Assembly (NCBI RefSeq): GCF_002216855.1
Contig: NZ_CP022355.1
Location: 744,001-808,000, forward strand
DNA length: 64,000 nt
Source: Paraphotobacterium marinum
GTDB lineage: Bacteria; Pseudomonadota; Gammaproteobacteria; Enterobacterales; Vibrionaceae
Direction of reading: 5' to 3'
How positions within the stretch are numbered: position 1 is the stretch's first letter; every line of letters starts with the position of its first letter. The position numbers and the translations under genes were made by a program. This document shows positions 48,478-59,485 of the stretch, piece after piece. Under the pieces are notes generated by a model, which was not told where the DNA came from, did not search any database, and was given only the letters and a program-made list of their open reading frames with translations.

Positions 48478-49426
48478 GCTTTGCTAGATTAATAAGTGCA
48501 TCTTTGTAAACAGAGTCTTGTATAATTGAAATAGCTTGAATGGCCTTTTGAGATTCATTTTTTGCTCTTTCTTTGACATATTCTAAAGAATTATACTTTT
48601 CAAATATTTGTATCATTTTGGTTAGGTTTGTGTTCGAAGATGGTTTAAGAATTGCTTGATCAATGAACTCCTTTTCTTCTGGACTGGCATGAGATCTAGC
48701 ATGAATAACTGGTAATGTTGTTTTTCCTTCATTTAAGTCATCACCAATTCTTTTCCCAATACGTTCATCTGAAGCGACATAATCCAAATAATCATCAATT
48801 ATTTGAAAAGTAGTCCCTATGTATTTACCATAGTCTCGTAGAGCTTCAAGTTCGATATTATTAGATTTATTAAGAATACCAATAGAGCTTGTAGTAGCTT
48901 CGAATAACCTGGCTGTTTTAAAATAAATAACGTCAATATATTCACTTTCTGTAATTTCAGGATTATTACAATTCATAAGCTGAAGCACTTCACCCTCAGC
49001 AATTATATTTGTAGCATCACTCATGATTTTTATTATTGGAAGAGAGTCTAAATTAGCCATTATTTGGAAGGATCTAGTATAAATATAGTCACCAACAAGA
49101 ATGCTTGCTGCATTGCCAAAAGTTTTATGGGCTGTTTGTTCTCCTCTTCTTAATACTGATTCATCAACGACGTCATCATGTAATAATGTTGCAGTATGAA
49201 TTAATTCTATAAATACAGCAACATCTAGGGCTTTAAATGTATTAAGTCCAATAGCTTTGGAGCATAAAAGCGCAATAACGGGTCTGATTTTTTTTCCACC
49301 ATTATTAACAATATAATGTCCAACTTGATTGACCAATAATACTTTAGATGTAAATTGTTCAAGTATTTTTTTATCAACTAATGATAATTCATTCTTAATC
49401 AAGTCATAGATTTCTGATAAAGTCAT
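48455..49426 (-). CDS. ispB: Octaprenyl diphosphate synthase
   Basis: Builds the octaprenyl side chain of ubiquinone and menaquinone. Both aspartate-rich motifs are present: LLHDDVVDES and IIDDYLDY. The ATG at 49426 (MTLSEIYDLI) gives 323 residues, exactly the E. coli length; an upstream ATG at 49471 would add 15 atypical residues. It is divergent from rplU, the usual arrangement. Confidence 0.96.
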   Translation of the reverse strand: MTLSEIYDLIKNELSLVDKKILEQFTSKVLLVNQVGHYIVNNGGKKIRPVIALLCSKAIGLNTFKALDVAVFIELIHTATLLHDDVVDESVLRRGEQTAHKTFGNAASILVGDYIYTRSFQIMANLDSLPIIKIMSDATNIIAEGEVLQLMNCNNPEITESEYIDVIYFKTARLFEATTSSIGILNKSNNIELEALRDYGKYIGTTFQIIDDYLDYVASDERIGKRIGDDLNEGKTTLPVIHARSHASPEEKEFIDQAILKPSSNTNLTKMIQIFEKYNSLEYVKERAKNESQKAIQAISIIQDSVYKDALINLAKLASSREY

Positions 49427-49574
49427 AAATTTTTGGGTTGAAGGGCAGATAATTAGATTTAATTTTATCACTTTAAAATAGATATAACAAAAATTTTTTT
49501 TTTATTTTATATCATACTTGCTTGATCATTTAGTAAAATTAGAGTAAAATTCGCATCCTATGTAGTAATATAAA

Positions 49575-49602
49575 ACGCAAGCAATTATAAGCGATCTTGC
49601 GT
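49575..49602 (+). promoter_or_regulatory. Leader hairpin upstream of rplU
   Basis: ACGCAAG (49575-49581) pairs with CTTGCGT (49596-49602) around a 14-base loop. It ends 15 bases before the ATG and next to the GCGGAG ribosome site. The location suggests translational control of the L21-L27 operon, but I cannot assign it to a described leader family. Confidence 0.4.
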
Positions 49603-49617
49603 AAAGCGGAGTAAAAA

Positions 49618-49926
49618 ATGTACGCGGTTTTTAAAAGTGGTGGTAAACAGCACAGAGTGACAGAAGGTCAAACTTTGAGACTAGAAAAGATTGATGCTGA
49701 AACTGGTTCTAATATAGAATTTGATGAAGTTTTACTTGTTGCTGATGGAGAAAATGTAAAAGTTGGTGAACCAACAGTTTCAGGAAGTAAGATTAAAGCT
49801 GAAATTATTTCTCATGGTAGAGCTGATAAGATTAAAATTGTAAAATTTAGAAGACGTAAACATTCGCGTAAGCAGATGGGACATCGTCAGTGGTTTACAG
49901 AAGTTAAAATCACAAGTATCAATTAA
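49618..49926 (+). CDS. rplU: Large ribosomal subunit protein bL21
   Basis: A 102-residue bL21 beginning [14 protein letters not shown] and ending with the rRNA-binding [16 protein letters not shown] segment. The length is normal. GGAG lies upstream. It is first in rplU-rpmA, with obgE next. Confidence 0.98.
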   Translation: MYAVFKSGGKQHRVTEGQTLRLEKIDAETGSNIEFDEVLLVADGENVKVGEPTVSGSKIKAEIISHGRADKIKIVKFRRRKHSRKQMGHRQWFTEVKITSIN

Positions 49927-49947
49927 TAGAATTTGAGGAGAAGTTAA

Positions 49948-50205
49948 ATGGCACATAAAAAAGCTGGTGGTTCTACTCGTAATGGACGCGATTCAGAGAG
50001 TAAAAGACTTGGTGTTAAAAAATTTGGTGGTGAGTCTGTATTAGCTGGTAATATTTTAGTTCGTCAAAGAGGAACTAAATTTCATCCAGGTTTAAATGTT
50101 GGTTGTGGTAAAGATCACACTCTTTTTGCCCTATCAAATGGACGAGTTAAATTTGAAGTTAAAGGTCCAAAAAACAGAAAGTTCATCTCAATAGAAGCTG
50201 AATAA
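49948..50205 (+). CDS. rpmA: Large ribosomal subunit protein bL27
   Basis: An 85-residue bL27, the usual length. The N-terminus [16 protein letters not shown] reaches the peptidyl-transferase centre, and QRGTKFHPG follows. GAGGAG precedes the ATG. Confidence 0.98.
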   Translation: MAHKKAGGSTRNGRDSESKRLGVKKFGGESVLAGNILVRQRGTKFHPGLNVGCGKDHTLFALSNGRVKFEVKGPKNRKFISIEAE

Positions 50206-50213
50206 ATTCTTAC

Positions 50214-50237
50214 CCACCAACTTTAATTAGTTGGTGG
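50214..50237 (+). terminator. Hairpin after rpmA
   Basis: CCACCAACT (50214-50222) pairs perfectly with AGTTGGTGG (50229-50237) around a 6-base loop. Only TATTCC follows, so as a terminator it would be leaky. obgE begins 135 bases later, probably with its own promoter. Confidence 0.6.
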
Positions 50238-50345
50238 TATTCCATCGTAAAAATCTTCCAATCAAAGTAAACCTAAAATCTATAATTTATAACATTTATA
50301 TTTCTGAATAATCTTGTTAATTATGCTATCATTCATCTTAATTAA

Positions 50346-51530
<1,185 letters not shown>

Positions 51531-51544
51531 ATTTTGTAGGATAC

Positions 51545-52018
51545 ATGAAGTTAAGTATGATAGCTGCGATGAGCAGTAATAATGTAATTGGCCTTGAAAA
51601 TAAAATGCCGTGGCATTTGCCTGAAGATTTTAAGTGGTTTAGAAAGCATACTTTAGGTAAGCCAGTATTGATGGGGAAAAATACTTTTCTATCCATAGGC
51701 AAACCTTTACCTAATCGTCAAAATTTGGTTTTAACTAATAGTAAAGACTTTTTTCATATTGGGGTAGAGGCCTTTAACTCTTTCGATAATGCTATTGATG
51801 CGTATAAAAATGCGTCTGAAATTATGATTATTGGGGGTGCTAAAGTTTATGAAGAGCATATTGATAAAGTTGATACGCTTTATTTGACAAAAGTAAATGC
51901 TTATTTAGATGGCGATGCTTTTTTTCCGGAAGTTGATAAAGATAAATGGAGAACGGAATTTACCAAAACATTCAAAGCAAATGATAGCAATCAATATGAT
52001 TTAGACTTTTTATTTTAA
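51545..52018 (+). CDS. folA: Dihydrofolate reductase
   Basis: A 157-residue enzyme regenerating tetrahydrofolate with [18 protein letters not shown] holds the catalytic acidic residue near position 27, and [15 protein letters not shown] and [10 protein letters not shown] form the cofactor site. The last 4 bases overlap the convergent apaH remnant. Confidence 0.96.
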   Translation: MKLSMIAAMSSNNVIGLENKMPWHLPEDFKWFRKHTLGKPVLMGKNTFLSIGKPLPNRQNLVLTNSKDFFHIGVEAFNSFDNAIDAYKNASEIMIIGGAKVYEEHIDKVDTLYLTKVNAYLDGDAFFPEVDKDKWRTEFTKTFKANDSNQYDLDFLF

Positions 52019-52833
52019 ATAGAGTTAAGTGAAGACTTAAATATCTTTTGGTCTTCCCACCTTATCATAGTCAAATAATTTCCCCAGACACTACCTGTAT
52101 CAAGACCTAAAACATTTTTGTTTACGATCCCCATGAGTGACGACCAATGACCAAAAATAATCTTTTTTCCATTTAAATCTGGAGTATTAATAAGCTTATA
52201 CCATGGTTTTATATTTGGGTTATCATTATCGAGAGGATGACATTTTATACTATAATCAATTTCGTTTTTTTGAAGTTTACGTATCTTATTCGCGTAAATG
52301 CGTTCAACATGAACAGTTCTTTATGAGTTTGTTTCATAGAGGGTGACCAAACATTAGCTGTTTTAGTAAAGGCATCCTTTAAGAAAAAGTATGAGTTTTT
52401 AGAAGAAATTTTTTCTTCAATTTTTTTTGATATATTTACGAGCTCATTTAAATTAAATCCTGGAGGAATGCCAGCATGAACAATATAAAAATTGTGGGTA
52501 GGGTGTTGCATTAAAATTTTTTTGATTGGAGCCATTTTATTAATATATCTAAATCTTTATATTTAAGAACTTTTTCTAGTTTATCACTTTTATTTGGTTG
52601 TCTAATACCCTTTGCGACGGCAATAAGATGTAAATCGTGATTGCCTAAAACAAAATCTACGCTATCTTTCATAGATTTTAAAAAAGTAAGGATTCGAGGG
52701 ATTTTGGACCTCTAGCGACTATATCACCTGTTAATAATAATTGATCTTTTCTTTCGCAAAAGTTTACTGACTCCAATAAATCAATAAGCTGGTCAAAGCA
52801 TCCATGTAGATCTCCAACAATATAAGTGGCCAT
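52015..52833 (-). pseudogene. apaH: Diadenosine tetraphosphatase ApaH, three frameshifts
   Basis: ApaH hydrolyses Ap4A symmetrically to ADP. The ATG at 52833 opens into [10 protein letters not shown] and [10 protein letters not shown]. The frame is then lost at three homopolymers: 52680-52685 (A6 on the plus strand), 52517-52523 (T7) and 52265-52271 (T7). Adding one base at each restores a 273-residue protein with GNHDLHLIA, VHAGIPPGF, NAFTRIR, FGHWSSL and LDTGSVWG, close to the E. coli 280. Every metallophosphatase motif is preserved. It starts 1 base beyond the rsmA stop; apaG, normally between them, is gone. Confidence 0.85.
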
Positions 52834-52834
52834 T

Positions 52835-53641
52835 TTATATCTTCTGTTTCTCAAAAAGTTTATTTGATAAATAGATATAGTTTTCTACACTCAGATTTTC
52901 TGGTCTTAACTTTAAATCGAAACCATATGATATTAATTCATCAGGCTCAAATAAACTTTTAAGGCTATTTCTTATGGTTTTCCTTCGTTGACTAAAAGCA
53001 ATCTTAGTTAATTTTTCTAATAACTTAATTGACTTTGTCGGTTGAGCTATTTTATCAAAGGGGAGTAATCTAATAATAGCCGAGTCAACTTTTGGTTGTG
53101 GAGTGAAAGATGAAGGAGGAACTTCCAAAACAGGTGTTACATTACAGAAATACTGTGTCATAACAGATAAACGACCGTATGCTTTTGAATTCGGTTGAGC
53201 ACACATTCTATTAACTACCTCTTTTTGTAGCATGAAATGCATATCTAGAAAAAGGCTGTGAAATGTGAGCAAATGAAATATAAGTGGTGTAGAAATATTA
53301 TAAGGTAAATTTCCAAAAACTCTAACTTTTTTATTTTTTTCGTAAAATTGACTAAAATCGAATGTTAGTGCATCTGCCTCAAAGATAGAAAGTTTATGCG
53401 ATAATTTTATGTCATCTTTTAGCCGGGTTACTAAATCTCTATCTAATTCAATAACATTAAGGTGACTGACCTTATCTAAGGTAGGTCTTGTTAGAGCTCC
53501 TAATCCAGGTCCGATTTCAATTAAAACATCCTCGTTTGATGGATTAATTAAGTCAACTATAGAGTTTATAATAAACTCATCATTTAAAAAGTTTTGACCA
53601 AAGCGTTTTCTTGCTTTGTGCTCATTGTGAACGAAGCTCAT
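52835..53641 (-). CDS. rsmA: 16S rRNA (adenine(1518)-N6/adenine(1519)-N6)-dimethyltransferase RsmA (KsgA)
   Basis: Dimethylates A1518 and A1519 near the 3' end of 16S rRNA. Its 268 residues carry the KRFGQNFL start, the SAM motif [11 protein letters not shown] and the catalytic [20 protein letters not shown] lies in the C-terminal domain. It overlaps pdxA by 4 bases within the lptD-surA-pdxA-rsmA operon. Confidence 0.96.
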   Translation of the reverse strand: MSFVHNEHKARKRFGQNFLNDEFIINSIVDLINPSNEDVLIEIGPGLGALTRPTLDKVSHLNVIELDRDLVTRLKDDIKLSHKLSIFEADALTFDFSQFYEKNKKVRVFGNLPYNISTPLIFHLLTFHSLFLDMHFMLQKEVVNRMCAQPNSKAYGRLSVMTQYFCNVTPVLEVPPSSFTPQPKVDSAIIRLLPFDKIAQPTKSIKLLEKLTKIAFSQRRKTIRNSLKSLFEPDELISYGFDLKLRPENLSVENYIYLSNKLFEKQKI

Positions 53642-54618
53642 TTTTTATTCACCATATTAATTGCGTATGAAATTGCTGATTTTAGACTTTGATCTGAAGC
53701 AACGCCCTTACCAGCAATTTCGATTGCTGTTCCATGATCAACTGAAGTTCTGATGTAAGGTAATCCAAGTGTAATATTTACTGCATTTCCAAATCCGTCA
53801 AATTTCAAAACTGGAAGTCCTTGATCATGATACATTGCTAAAAATGCATCTGCTTCCTTAATGATTTTGGGTTGGAAAATTGTATCTGCTGGTAATGGTC
53901 CTATTGCATGAATCCCTTCAACTTGTAAACGCTGGATTTCAGGGATAAGCACATTTTTTTCTTCAAGACCTAAATGACCATTTTCTCCAGCATGAGGGTT
54001 TAACCCGCAGATAAATATTTTGGGCTTCAAGATACCGAACTTACTTTTTAGTTCATCATTTAAAATTGTCGTTACCTTACTAAATTTATCTTTATTAATT
54101 GCTGCAGGAACATCCTTAAGTGGGATATGGGTTGTAACTAAAGCTACTCTTAAATTTGGGCTGGCTAACATCATGACAACATCTTGAGTATCAGATACAT
54201 TAGCCAAATATTCTGTATGACCAGTAAATGGAATACCGGCTTCATTAATTATTCCCTTGTGAACAGGAGCGGTTACAAGTGCCGAAGCCCTATCGGTTAG
54301 ACAAAAATTATTTGCTTCTTTTAAGATAGATAAAACGTAACTAGCGTTTTCTTTGTTTAGTATACCTGGTTTAACATTTTCACGAAGAGGAAAGTTTTTA
54401 ATCCACATCGTGTTAGCTTCATGGTAACCAACCTCTGGAAATAAGTCATAATCTTTAATTTTTATATGGTAGCCTAATTGATGTGCTCTTTGTTGAATCA
54501 AATCTATATTTCCAAAGACTAAAATTGGCGTTGAGTAGCTCTTTGATAGACTTGATATAACAATATCGGGACCAACTCCTGATGGTTCTCCAGAGGATAT
54601 TATAATCGGTTTATTCAT
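53638..54618 (-). CDS. pdxA: 4-hydroxythreonine-4-phosphate dehydrogenase
   Basis: Oxidises 4-phosphohydroxy-L-threonine in pyridoxal-phosphate synthesis. Its 326 residues show SSGEPSGVGPDI at the N-terminus, the zinc-ligand segments FTGHTEYLA and NPHAGENGHLG, and MYHDQGLPVLK. It overlaps surA by 8 bases and rsmA by 4, consistent with coupled translation. Confidence 0.96.
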   Translation of the reverse strand: MNKPIIISSGEPSGVGPDIVISSLSKSYSTPILVFGNIDLIQQRAHQLGYHIKIKDYDLFPEVGYHEANTMWIKNFPLRENVKPGILNKENASYVLSILKEANNFCLTDRASALVTAPVHKGIINEAGIPFTGHTEYLANVSDTQDVVMMLASPNLRVALVTTHIPLKDVPAAINKDKFSKVTTILNDELKSKFGILKPKIFICGLNPHAGENGHLGLEEKNVLIPEIQRLQVEGIHAIGPLPADTIFQPKIIKEADAFLAMYHDQGLPVLKFDGFGNAVNITLGLPYIRTSVDHGTAIEIAGKGVASDQSLKSAISYAINMVNKK

Positions 54619-55912
54619 AATCTTTATTTATTATTTTGATGTAAGCACCAGCCTTTATTTTTCTAGCCCACATTGTATATTGTTCAGACGCTTTTTTATC
54701 GTATAACTTAGCATAAGCTACTTTTTCTACATAGGCTTGTTTTGAAGATAAATCTCTTTTGCCTAACACTTTTACAATATGCCACCCAAAAGTAGTTTTA
54801 AAAGGTTGACTTATTTCACCCACTTTTAATTTTTCAATAGTATCTTTAAAAGCTGGTGCAAATATTTCTGGTTTTTGCCATCCTAAAGTACCACCTCTAA
54901 TTGCAGACTGTGTATCTTGACTGTAAAGTTTTGCTGCATCTGAAAATGATTCCTTTTTTGAAAGTATGTTTTTTCTAATTTCTTCTAACTTTGTACGTGC
55001 TGCATTGTCATCTAATACTATGGAAGTTTTTATTAGTATATGTTCAGAATTAATTTCCTGAGCTTTAGGGCTTGGAGGTGTTTTCAATTGTTTGATTTTA
55101 ATAATATTGTATGCACCAGCACCCCAGAAAGGTCCAATTATTTTACCAACATAAGGACTCGAAATGTTTTGTGCAAAAATTGTTGGCATTTCATCTAACT
55201 TCATCCAATCCCAGTTCCCACCTGATTGTGCATAAGGTCCAGTTGAGTATTTCTTTGCAGCTTGAGAAAATGTAATTTTTTTATTTTTGATGTCATTTAA
55301 TATTTTATATGCTTTTTGCTTTTCTGCTTGATTTTGTGTTTGACTGTCATCGTTTGAATCAGCTCTTAACTGAATATATTGAATTTGGTAGGATGAGTTT
55401 TTATAAATTTCATTATTTAGAGTAGCTTTGGCACTTTTTTCAAGAGGCTTTAATTCATTAGGGTTAATAATGACCATTTGCTGTAGAGATGCATTTCTAA
55501 CTTCAGCTGATAACATTTGATTTTTTTGAAAATCTTTAAAGCTATCATAGTTTAACCCTTGCTTTGCTAGAAGAGTTTTAAATTGGTTAAGTGTAAGGTT
55601 TTGGCTTGAAGCAATTTGATTTATCCTCTGGTTTATTGCTTCATCAGGAATATTTATGTTAAATCTTTTTGCTTGTTCTAACATTAATTTTTGCATAATT
55701 AGTTGATTAATCACTAACTTATTCAATTCTTTTTTTGATAAATTATTTGGTCGCCCAAAGGTCATTAACTTTTTAAGCGTGTTAGCTTCACTTTGCAAAA
55801 TAACATCGTTATTTACGACTGCAATAATGCTATTGATTGACTTGGTATATCCAACTGGAGCAATGATGGCACATATAATAATACCAATAAGAAGGGAGAT
55901 TTTTTTTTTCAT
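54611..55912 (-). CDS. surA: Periplasmic chaperone and peptidyl-prolyl isomerase SurA
   Basis: A 433-residue periplasmic chaperone for outer-membrane proteins including LptD. A signal peptide (residues 1-23) precedes the chaperone domain (NSIIAVVNNDVIL). Two parvulin domains follow (GGNWDWMKLDEMP and GGTLGWQKPEIFAP), then a C-terminal helix. It is downstream of lptD, its main client. Confidence 0.95.
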   Translation of the reverse strand: MKKKISLLIGIIICAIIAPVGYTKSINSIIAVVNNDVILQSEANTLKKLMTFGRPNNLSKKELNKLVINQLIMQKLMLEQAKRFNINIPDEAINQRINQIASSQNLTLNQFKTLLAKQGLNYDSFKDFQKNQMLSAEVRNASLQQMVIINPNELKPLEKSAKATLNNEIYKNSSYQIQYIQLRADSNDDSQTQNQAEKQKAYKILNDIKNKKITFSQAAKKYSTGPYAQSGGNWDWMKLDEMPTIFAQNISSPYVGKIIGPFWGAGAYNIIKIKQLKTPPSPKAQEINSEHILIKTSIVLDDNAARTKLEEIRKNILSKKESFSDAAKLYSQDTQSAIRGGTLGWQKPEIFAPAFKDTIEKLKVGEISQPFKTTFGWHIVKVLGKRDLSSKQAYVEKVAYAKLYDKKASEQYTMWARKIKAGAYIKIINKDYE

Positions 55913-55964
55913 TAAATTATTCCAAAGTCAAATAAAATGGTTTCAGTTTACAGTTTATCATATT

Positions 55965-58520
55965 TTAACTCAAATTAAATGGGTCAACGTAATTGTATAA
56001 TGGTGTTTCAGATGAGGTAGTACCAATAGTTGGATTTTTCATCCCAGGAAGAGACAATATAGTAAAGTTTATCATGTATACATTTTCATATCTTTCGTCA
56101 TCTGCTTGGCTAATTGTTTCATCTGTATCGGTCATCCACCATGAATCATTTAATCTTCTTAAAAGTGTAAAACCCAGGGTGTAACAAGATGAACTATAAT
56201 TTAAATTCAGAGATGTCTGAGCAAGAAGATTGTAATTCAAATCATAAAAATAAGTCGCGTTTAGATTGATCGAGTTTGATAATTGACCTCCAATTGTTAT
56301 CCCGGTTTGAGAAATACCATAATTAGTTTTAGAATTTGGATCTTTACTATATAACCCTAAATTGTAGTTGTTTGGGTTCGTATTATAAAGAAAATCTCTT
56401 GATATATAGGTGTAACTTGGTGCCACAAAATATAAGTCATCATCAAATGAATATCTAAGTGTTGAATTAAACGATTCTAGTTGATGTAGTTTAAATGAAT
56501 ATTGTGTTGAGTTGTCAAATTTAAGGTTGTCTGTTATTTTAACATTGGTTTGTAGTGCTGTTGTAGAAAACTTTGTTTGATACGATGTTGGATCAGAACA
56601 GCCTGGACGTTGACAAGTAGCATTTTCAGGTATTGTATAAAGTGTTTGTGAACTATTATAAAATATCTGTCCTAAAGAAAAGTTAAACACTTCATCTTGA
56701 AGAGGATTAAAAAGTCGGTATGTTCCACCTAACGATAATCTATTCTCAGGTGCATAGTAGTCAGAACCTGCATAAGAGCGATCTGAAAATAAATCATAGT
56801 AACCTAAACTTTTTTTAACAGAGTCATATCCGCCGTATTTAGTGTAATTATAGCTGTTCCAAATAGAACTTTGATCTACATTCATAGTATAGAGATATTG
56901 GAACCTTGGCTCAAAAGATTGAGAGTATCCTTGTATTGGCGCACTATTAGAATCTAAATAAAGTGAACCACTTATATTAAAAGATGGCACTACCCTAGAA
57001 GCATTTTTTTCTAGGTTTTGTTCACCAGGCTCTGGATCAGTTGGAGAAAAATTTTTAATATCTTGTTGATAATAGGATGAATATGCCGTCGTTGAAAGAT
57101 TTAATTTCCACCAAGGTGCTGTACTTAAAGGTAAATAAATAGTTGGATTAAAATTTAATCTTATTGCACTTGGGGCATTCGAAAATTCACTTTTAAAATT
57201 AGTCGCATCAGCGTGCAGTTTATAATTAAGTTGGTTAGGTAAGTAGTTTGGATCATAAAAATTAAATTCTATTTGAGGAAGTAAACTATAGTTGTTAATT
57301 GGTAGTTGATTGATATCACTGTTTTGTATGGACTGATATTTTGTAATTGTTGCAGATAAATTCCAGTTTGTATCTGAGTATTTACTTGTTGCAGTTTGTG
57401 TCAAATAATAAGTACCATCTGAACCTAGTAAAGATAAGTTGTTATTTATAAAATAATCACCTTTATTTACTTTGGAATAGTTTGCACTAAAACTCCAGTG
57501 GTTGTCAGCTGATAAGTAATTGTGGTTAAGTTTATATCCAAATAGATTTTTTTTATCTTTATATAATTTATCCTGTGGCATATATTCTAAATACAACTTA
57601 CCAGAGCCCCATCCATCGGTTAAATAACTAAAGTAGCCTTGAAAGAAAGCCCCTCTATATGAGTATATGGTTGGAGTCAATATAAAATCGTAATTCGGGG
57701 CCAGATTAAAATAGAAAGGAGTCGTCCATCCAAATCCATTTGAACCAATTGAAACGCTAGGCATCAAAAAACCAGAAACTCTCTGATTAGTCACAGGAAT
57801 TCTCATCCAGGGTAAATAGAAAATAGGAACATTATGTACTCGAAATGTGGTGTTATATAAATCAGCAAATGGTGTGTCATTTTCTCTGGTTATTTTTGTA
57901 GCAACAAGTTTCCAACTATCATCATCACTAGGACAAGTCGTTAACGTACCATTTCTCATTTTGTAAAACTCGGTACCTTTAACATTGCTTTTAATAATTT
58001 TTTGTGCGTCTCCTCTCATTGGAACGCACCTGCCAGTATATTCGTTCTGATCTGATTGATATGTTTTGCTTTTAAGATTAGCAGAAATTTGTTTAGCAAT
58101 GACGTTAACTTCAGAATCGCTAGCTTTTACATTACCTTTAACAATAGCATTTTGTGTTAGGCTATTATATCTTGCTTTATCACCCTTTATAATCATGGTA
58201 TTACTTTTAACAACTACATCGCCTTTATACGTTACTAAAGAGCCTTGTTTCTTTTGATTGTTTAGTTGCGTAATATTTGCCTGTTTTGCTGAAATTTTGT
58301 ATCCATTATCTGGTACATTATTATTTATTAAACATTGGTTATCGCTAATATTTTCATTATTTGTTTCTTTTTTTTGTAAGAAAAAATCAGGGTTATTTTG
58401 TTGATGTTGATTTATATCATTGAATATGACATTCGAAGCTTCACCATAACTATAGAAGGAGTATAAAATTGAAGATATAGAGAGAGTTAAAAGTTTTATT
58501 TTTGCTTTGGGTTTACGCAT
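55965..58520 (-). CDS. lptD: LPS-assembly protein LptD
   Basis: An 851-residue outer-membrane protein that inserts lipopolysaccharide into the outer leaflet. After a signal peptide (residues 1-28) come the periplasmic jellyroll (YKISAKQANI to about residue 190) and a large barrel starting near VPIFYLPWMRIP. Cysteines are at CLINNNV, TGRCVPM, LTTCPSD, a CQRPGC pair and SSSCYTL. The CC pair of E. coli is a single Cys here, so only one of the two inter-domain disulfides of E. coli can form. It leads the lptD-surA-pdxA-rsmA unit. Confidence 0.94.
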   Translation of the reverse strand: MRKPKAKIKLLTLSISSILYSFYSYGEASNVIFNDINQHQQNNPDFFLQKKETNNENISDNQCLINNNVPDNGYKISAKQANITQLNNQKKQGSLVTYKGDVVVKSNTMIIKGDKARYNSLTQNAIVKGNVKASDSEVNVIAKQISANLKSKTYQSDQNEYTGRCVPMRGDAQKIIKSNVKGTEFYKMRNGTLTTCPSDDDSWKLVATKITRENDTPFADLYNTTFRVHNVPIFYLPWMRIPVTNQRVSGFLMPSVSIGSNGFGWTTPFYFNLAPNYDFILTPTIYSYRGAFFQGYFSYLTDGWGSGKLYLEYMPQDKLYKDKKNLFGYKLNHNYLSADNHWSFSANYSKVNKGDYFINNNLSLLGSDGTYYLTQTATSKYSDTNWNLSATITKYQSIQNSDINQLPINNYSLLPQIEFNFYDPNYLPNQLNYKLHADATNFKSEFSNAPSAIRLNFNPTIYLPLSTAPWWKLNLSTTAYSSYYQQDIKNFSPTDPEPGEQNLEKNASRVVPSFNISGSLYLDSNSAPIQGYSQSFEPRFQYLYTMNVDQSSIWNSYNYTKYGGYDSVKKSLGYYDLFSDRSYAGSDYYAPENRLSLGGTYRLFNPLQDEVFNFSLGQIFYNSSQTLYTIPENATCQRPGCSDPTSYQTKFSTTALQTNVKITDNLKFDNSTQYSFKLHQLESFNSTLRYSFDDDLYFVAPSYTYISRDFLYNTNPNNYNLGLYSKDPNSKTNYGISQTGITIGGQLSNSINLNATYFYDLNYNLLAQTSLNLNYSSSCYTLGFTLLRRLNDSWWMTDTDETISQADDERYENVYMINFTILSLPGMKNPTIGTTSSETPLYNYVDPFNLS

Positions 58521-58650
58521 TATAAATTTGAATCCCTTTAAATGCTTTTGTAATATTTTTATATTTATTATGGTATGATAATCTAATTTTATGAATATAA
58601 CACTATTTCTGTAAATAAATTTTGAAATAAAATAATAATTGGAGATAATA

Positions 58651-59484
58651 ATGCAAATCTGGGGTAGAGTTTTAGGTGCTATATTTGGATTTTTCCTATT
58701 AAATTTTTTTGGATTACTTATAGGGTTTTTATTAGGACTTGCTTTTGACCGAGCTGTTAATAATTCAAAAAATCCTTTTGGTACCTTCTCCAGAAATAGT
58801 CGAGTTAATAAAGAACGGCAAGAACAGTTTTTTCAGCTTTCATTTTCAATTATGGGACATGTTGCTAAGGCTAAAGGCAGAGTTACAAGTGATGAAATAA
58901 GAGTGGCTTCATATATTATGAAACAAATGGCTCTTGATAATACTTCTACACTTAAAGCACAAAAGGCATTTAAAGAAGGGACAATGAATGGATTTGCATT
59001 TCGTGAAAGTGTTCTTCAGGTTAAACAACTATGTCAAGGTCGAATAAGTTTGTTGAAATTTTTTATGGAGATTCAAATTCAAGCGGCCTTTGCTGATGGA
59101 ACACTTCATAATGAAGAACGAAGTTTATTATTTAAATTAGCTGAACTATTGGGATTTTCACAAAAGATATTAGAGCAATGGCTTAAAATGCAAGAGGCTG
59201 CAATACGTTTCCAAAGCCAGAACTATCAATATGATAACTCATCATTTTCTCAGAATACATATAGCAGTAAATCAAAAGAAACAGATGCTTTTAGAATTTT
59301 AGGTATTGATTCTTCTGCTTCAAATAGTGAAATAAAAAAAGCCTATAAGAAGCTGATGATTGAGCATCATCCTGATAAATTATCAGCGAAGGGTTTGCCG
59401 CCTGAAATGATTGAATTAGCTAAACAGAAAACACAAGAAATTCAGTCGGCTTACGAAACATTAAAGAAAATTAGAAAAATATAA
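58651..59484 (+). CDS. djlA: Co-chaperone DjlA
   Basis: A 277-residue inner-membrane J-domain protein that stimulates DnaK. One N-terminal membrane segment with a G-rich face (LLIGFLLGLAFD) precedes a TerB-like central domain. The C-terminal J domain has its HPD motif in IEHHPDKL. The ATG at 58651 matches E. coli (MQ-WG) and has GGAG 7 bases upstream; an ATG at 58639 overlaps that site. It is divergent from lptD, as in relatives. Confidence 0.95.
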   Translation: MQIWGRVLGAIFGFFLLNFFGLLIGFLLGLAFDRAVNNSKNPFGTFSRNSRVNKERQEQFFQLSFSIMGHVAKAKGRVTSDEIRVASYIMKQMALDNTSTLKAQKAFKEGTMNGFAFRESVLQVKQLCQGRISLLKFFMEIQIQAAFADGTLHNEERSLLFKLAELLGFSQKILEQWLKMQEAAIRFQSQNYQYDNSSFSQNTYSSKSKETDAFRILGIDSSASNSEIKKAYKKLMIEHHPDKLSAKGLPPEMIELAKQKTQEIQSAYETLKKIRKI

Positions 59485-59485
59485 C

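Noticed and set aside
55965-58520. LptD has a single cysteine where E. coli has an adjacent pair, suggesting rewired disulfides
   Set aside because: From memory, Vibrio LptD also carries one cysteine at this place and an extra N-terminal one, so this is probably the family state and not a novelty.
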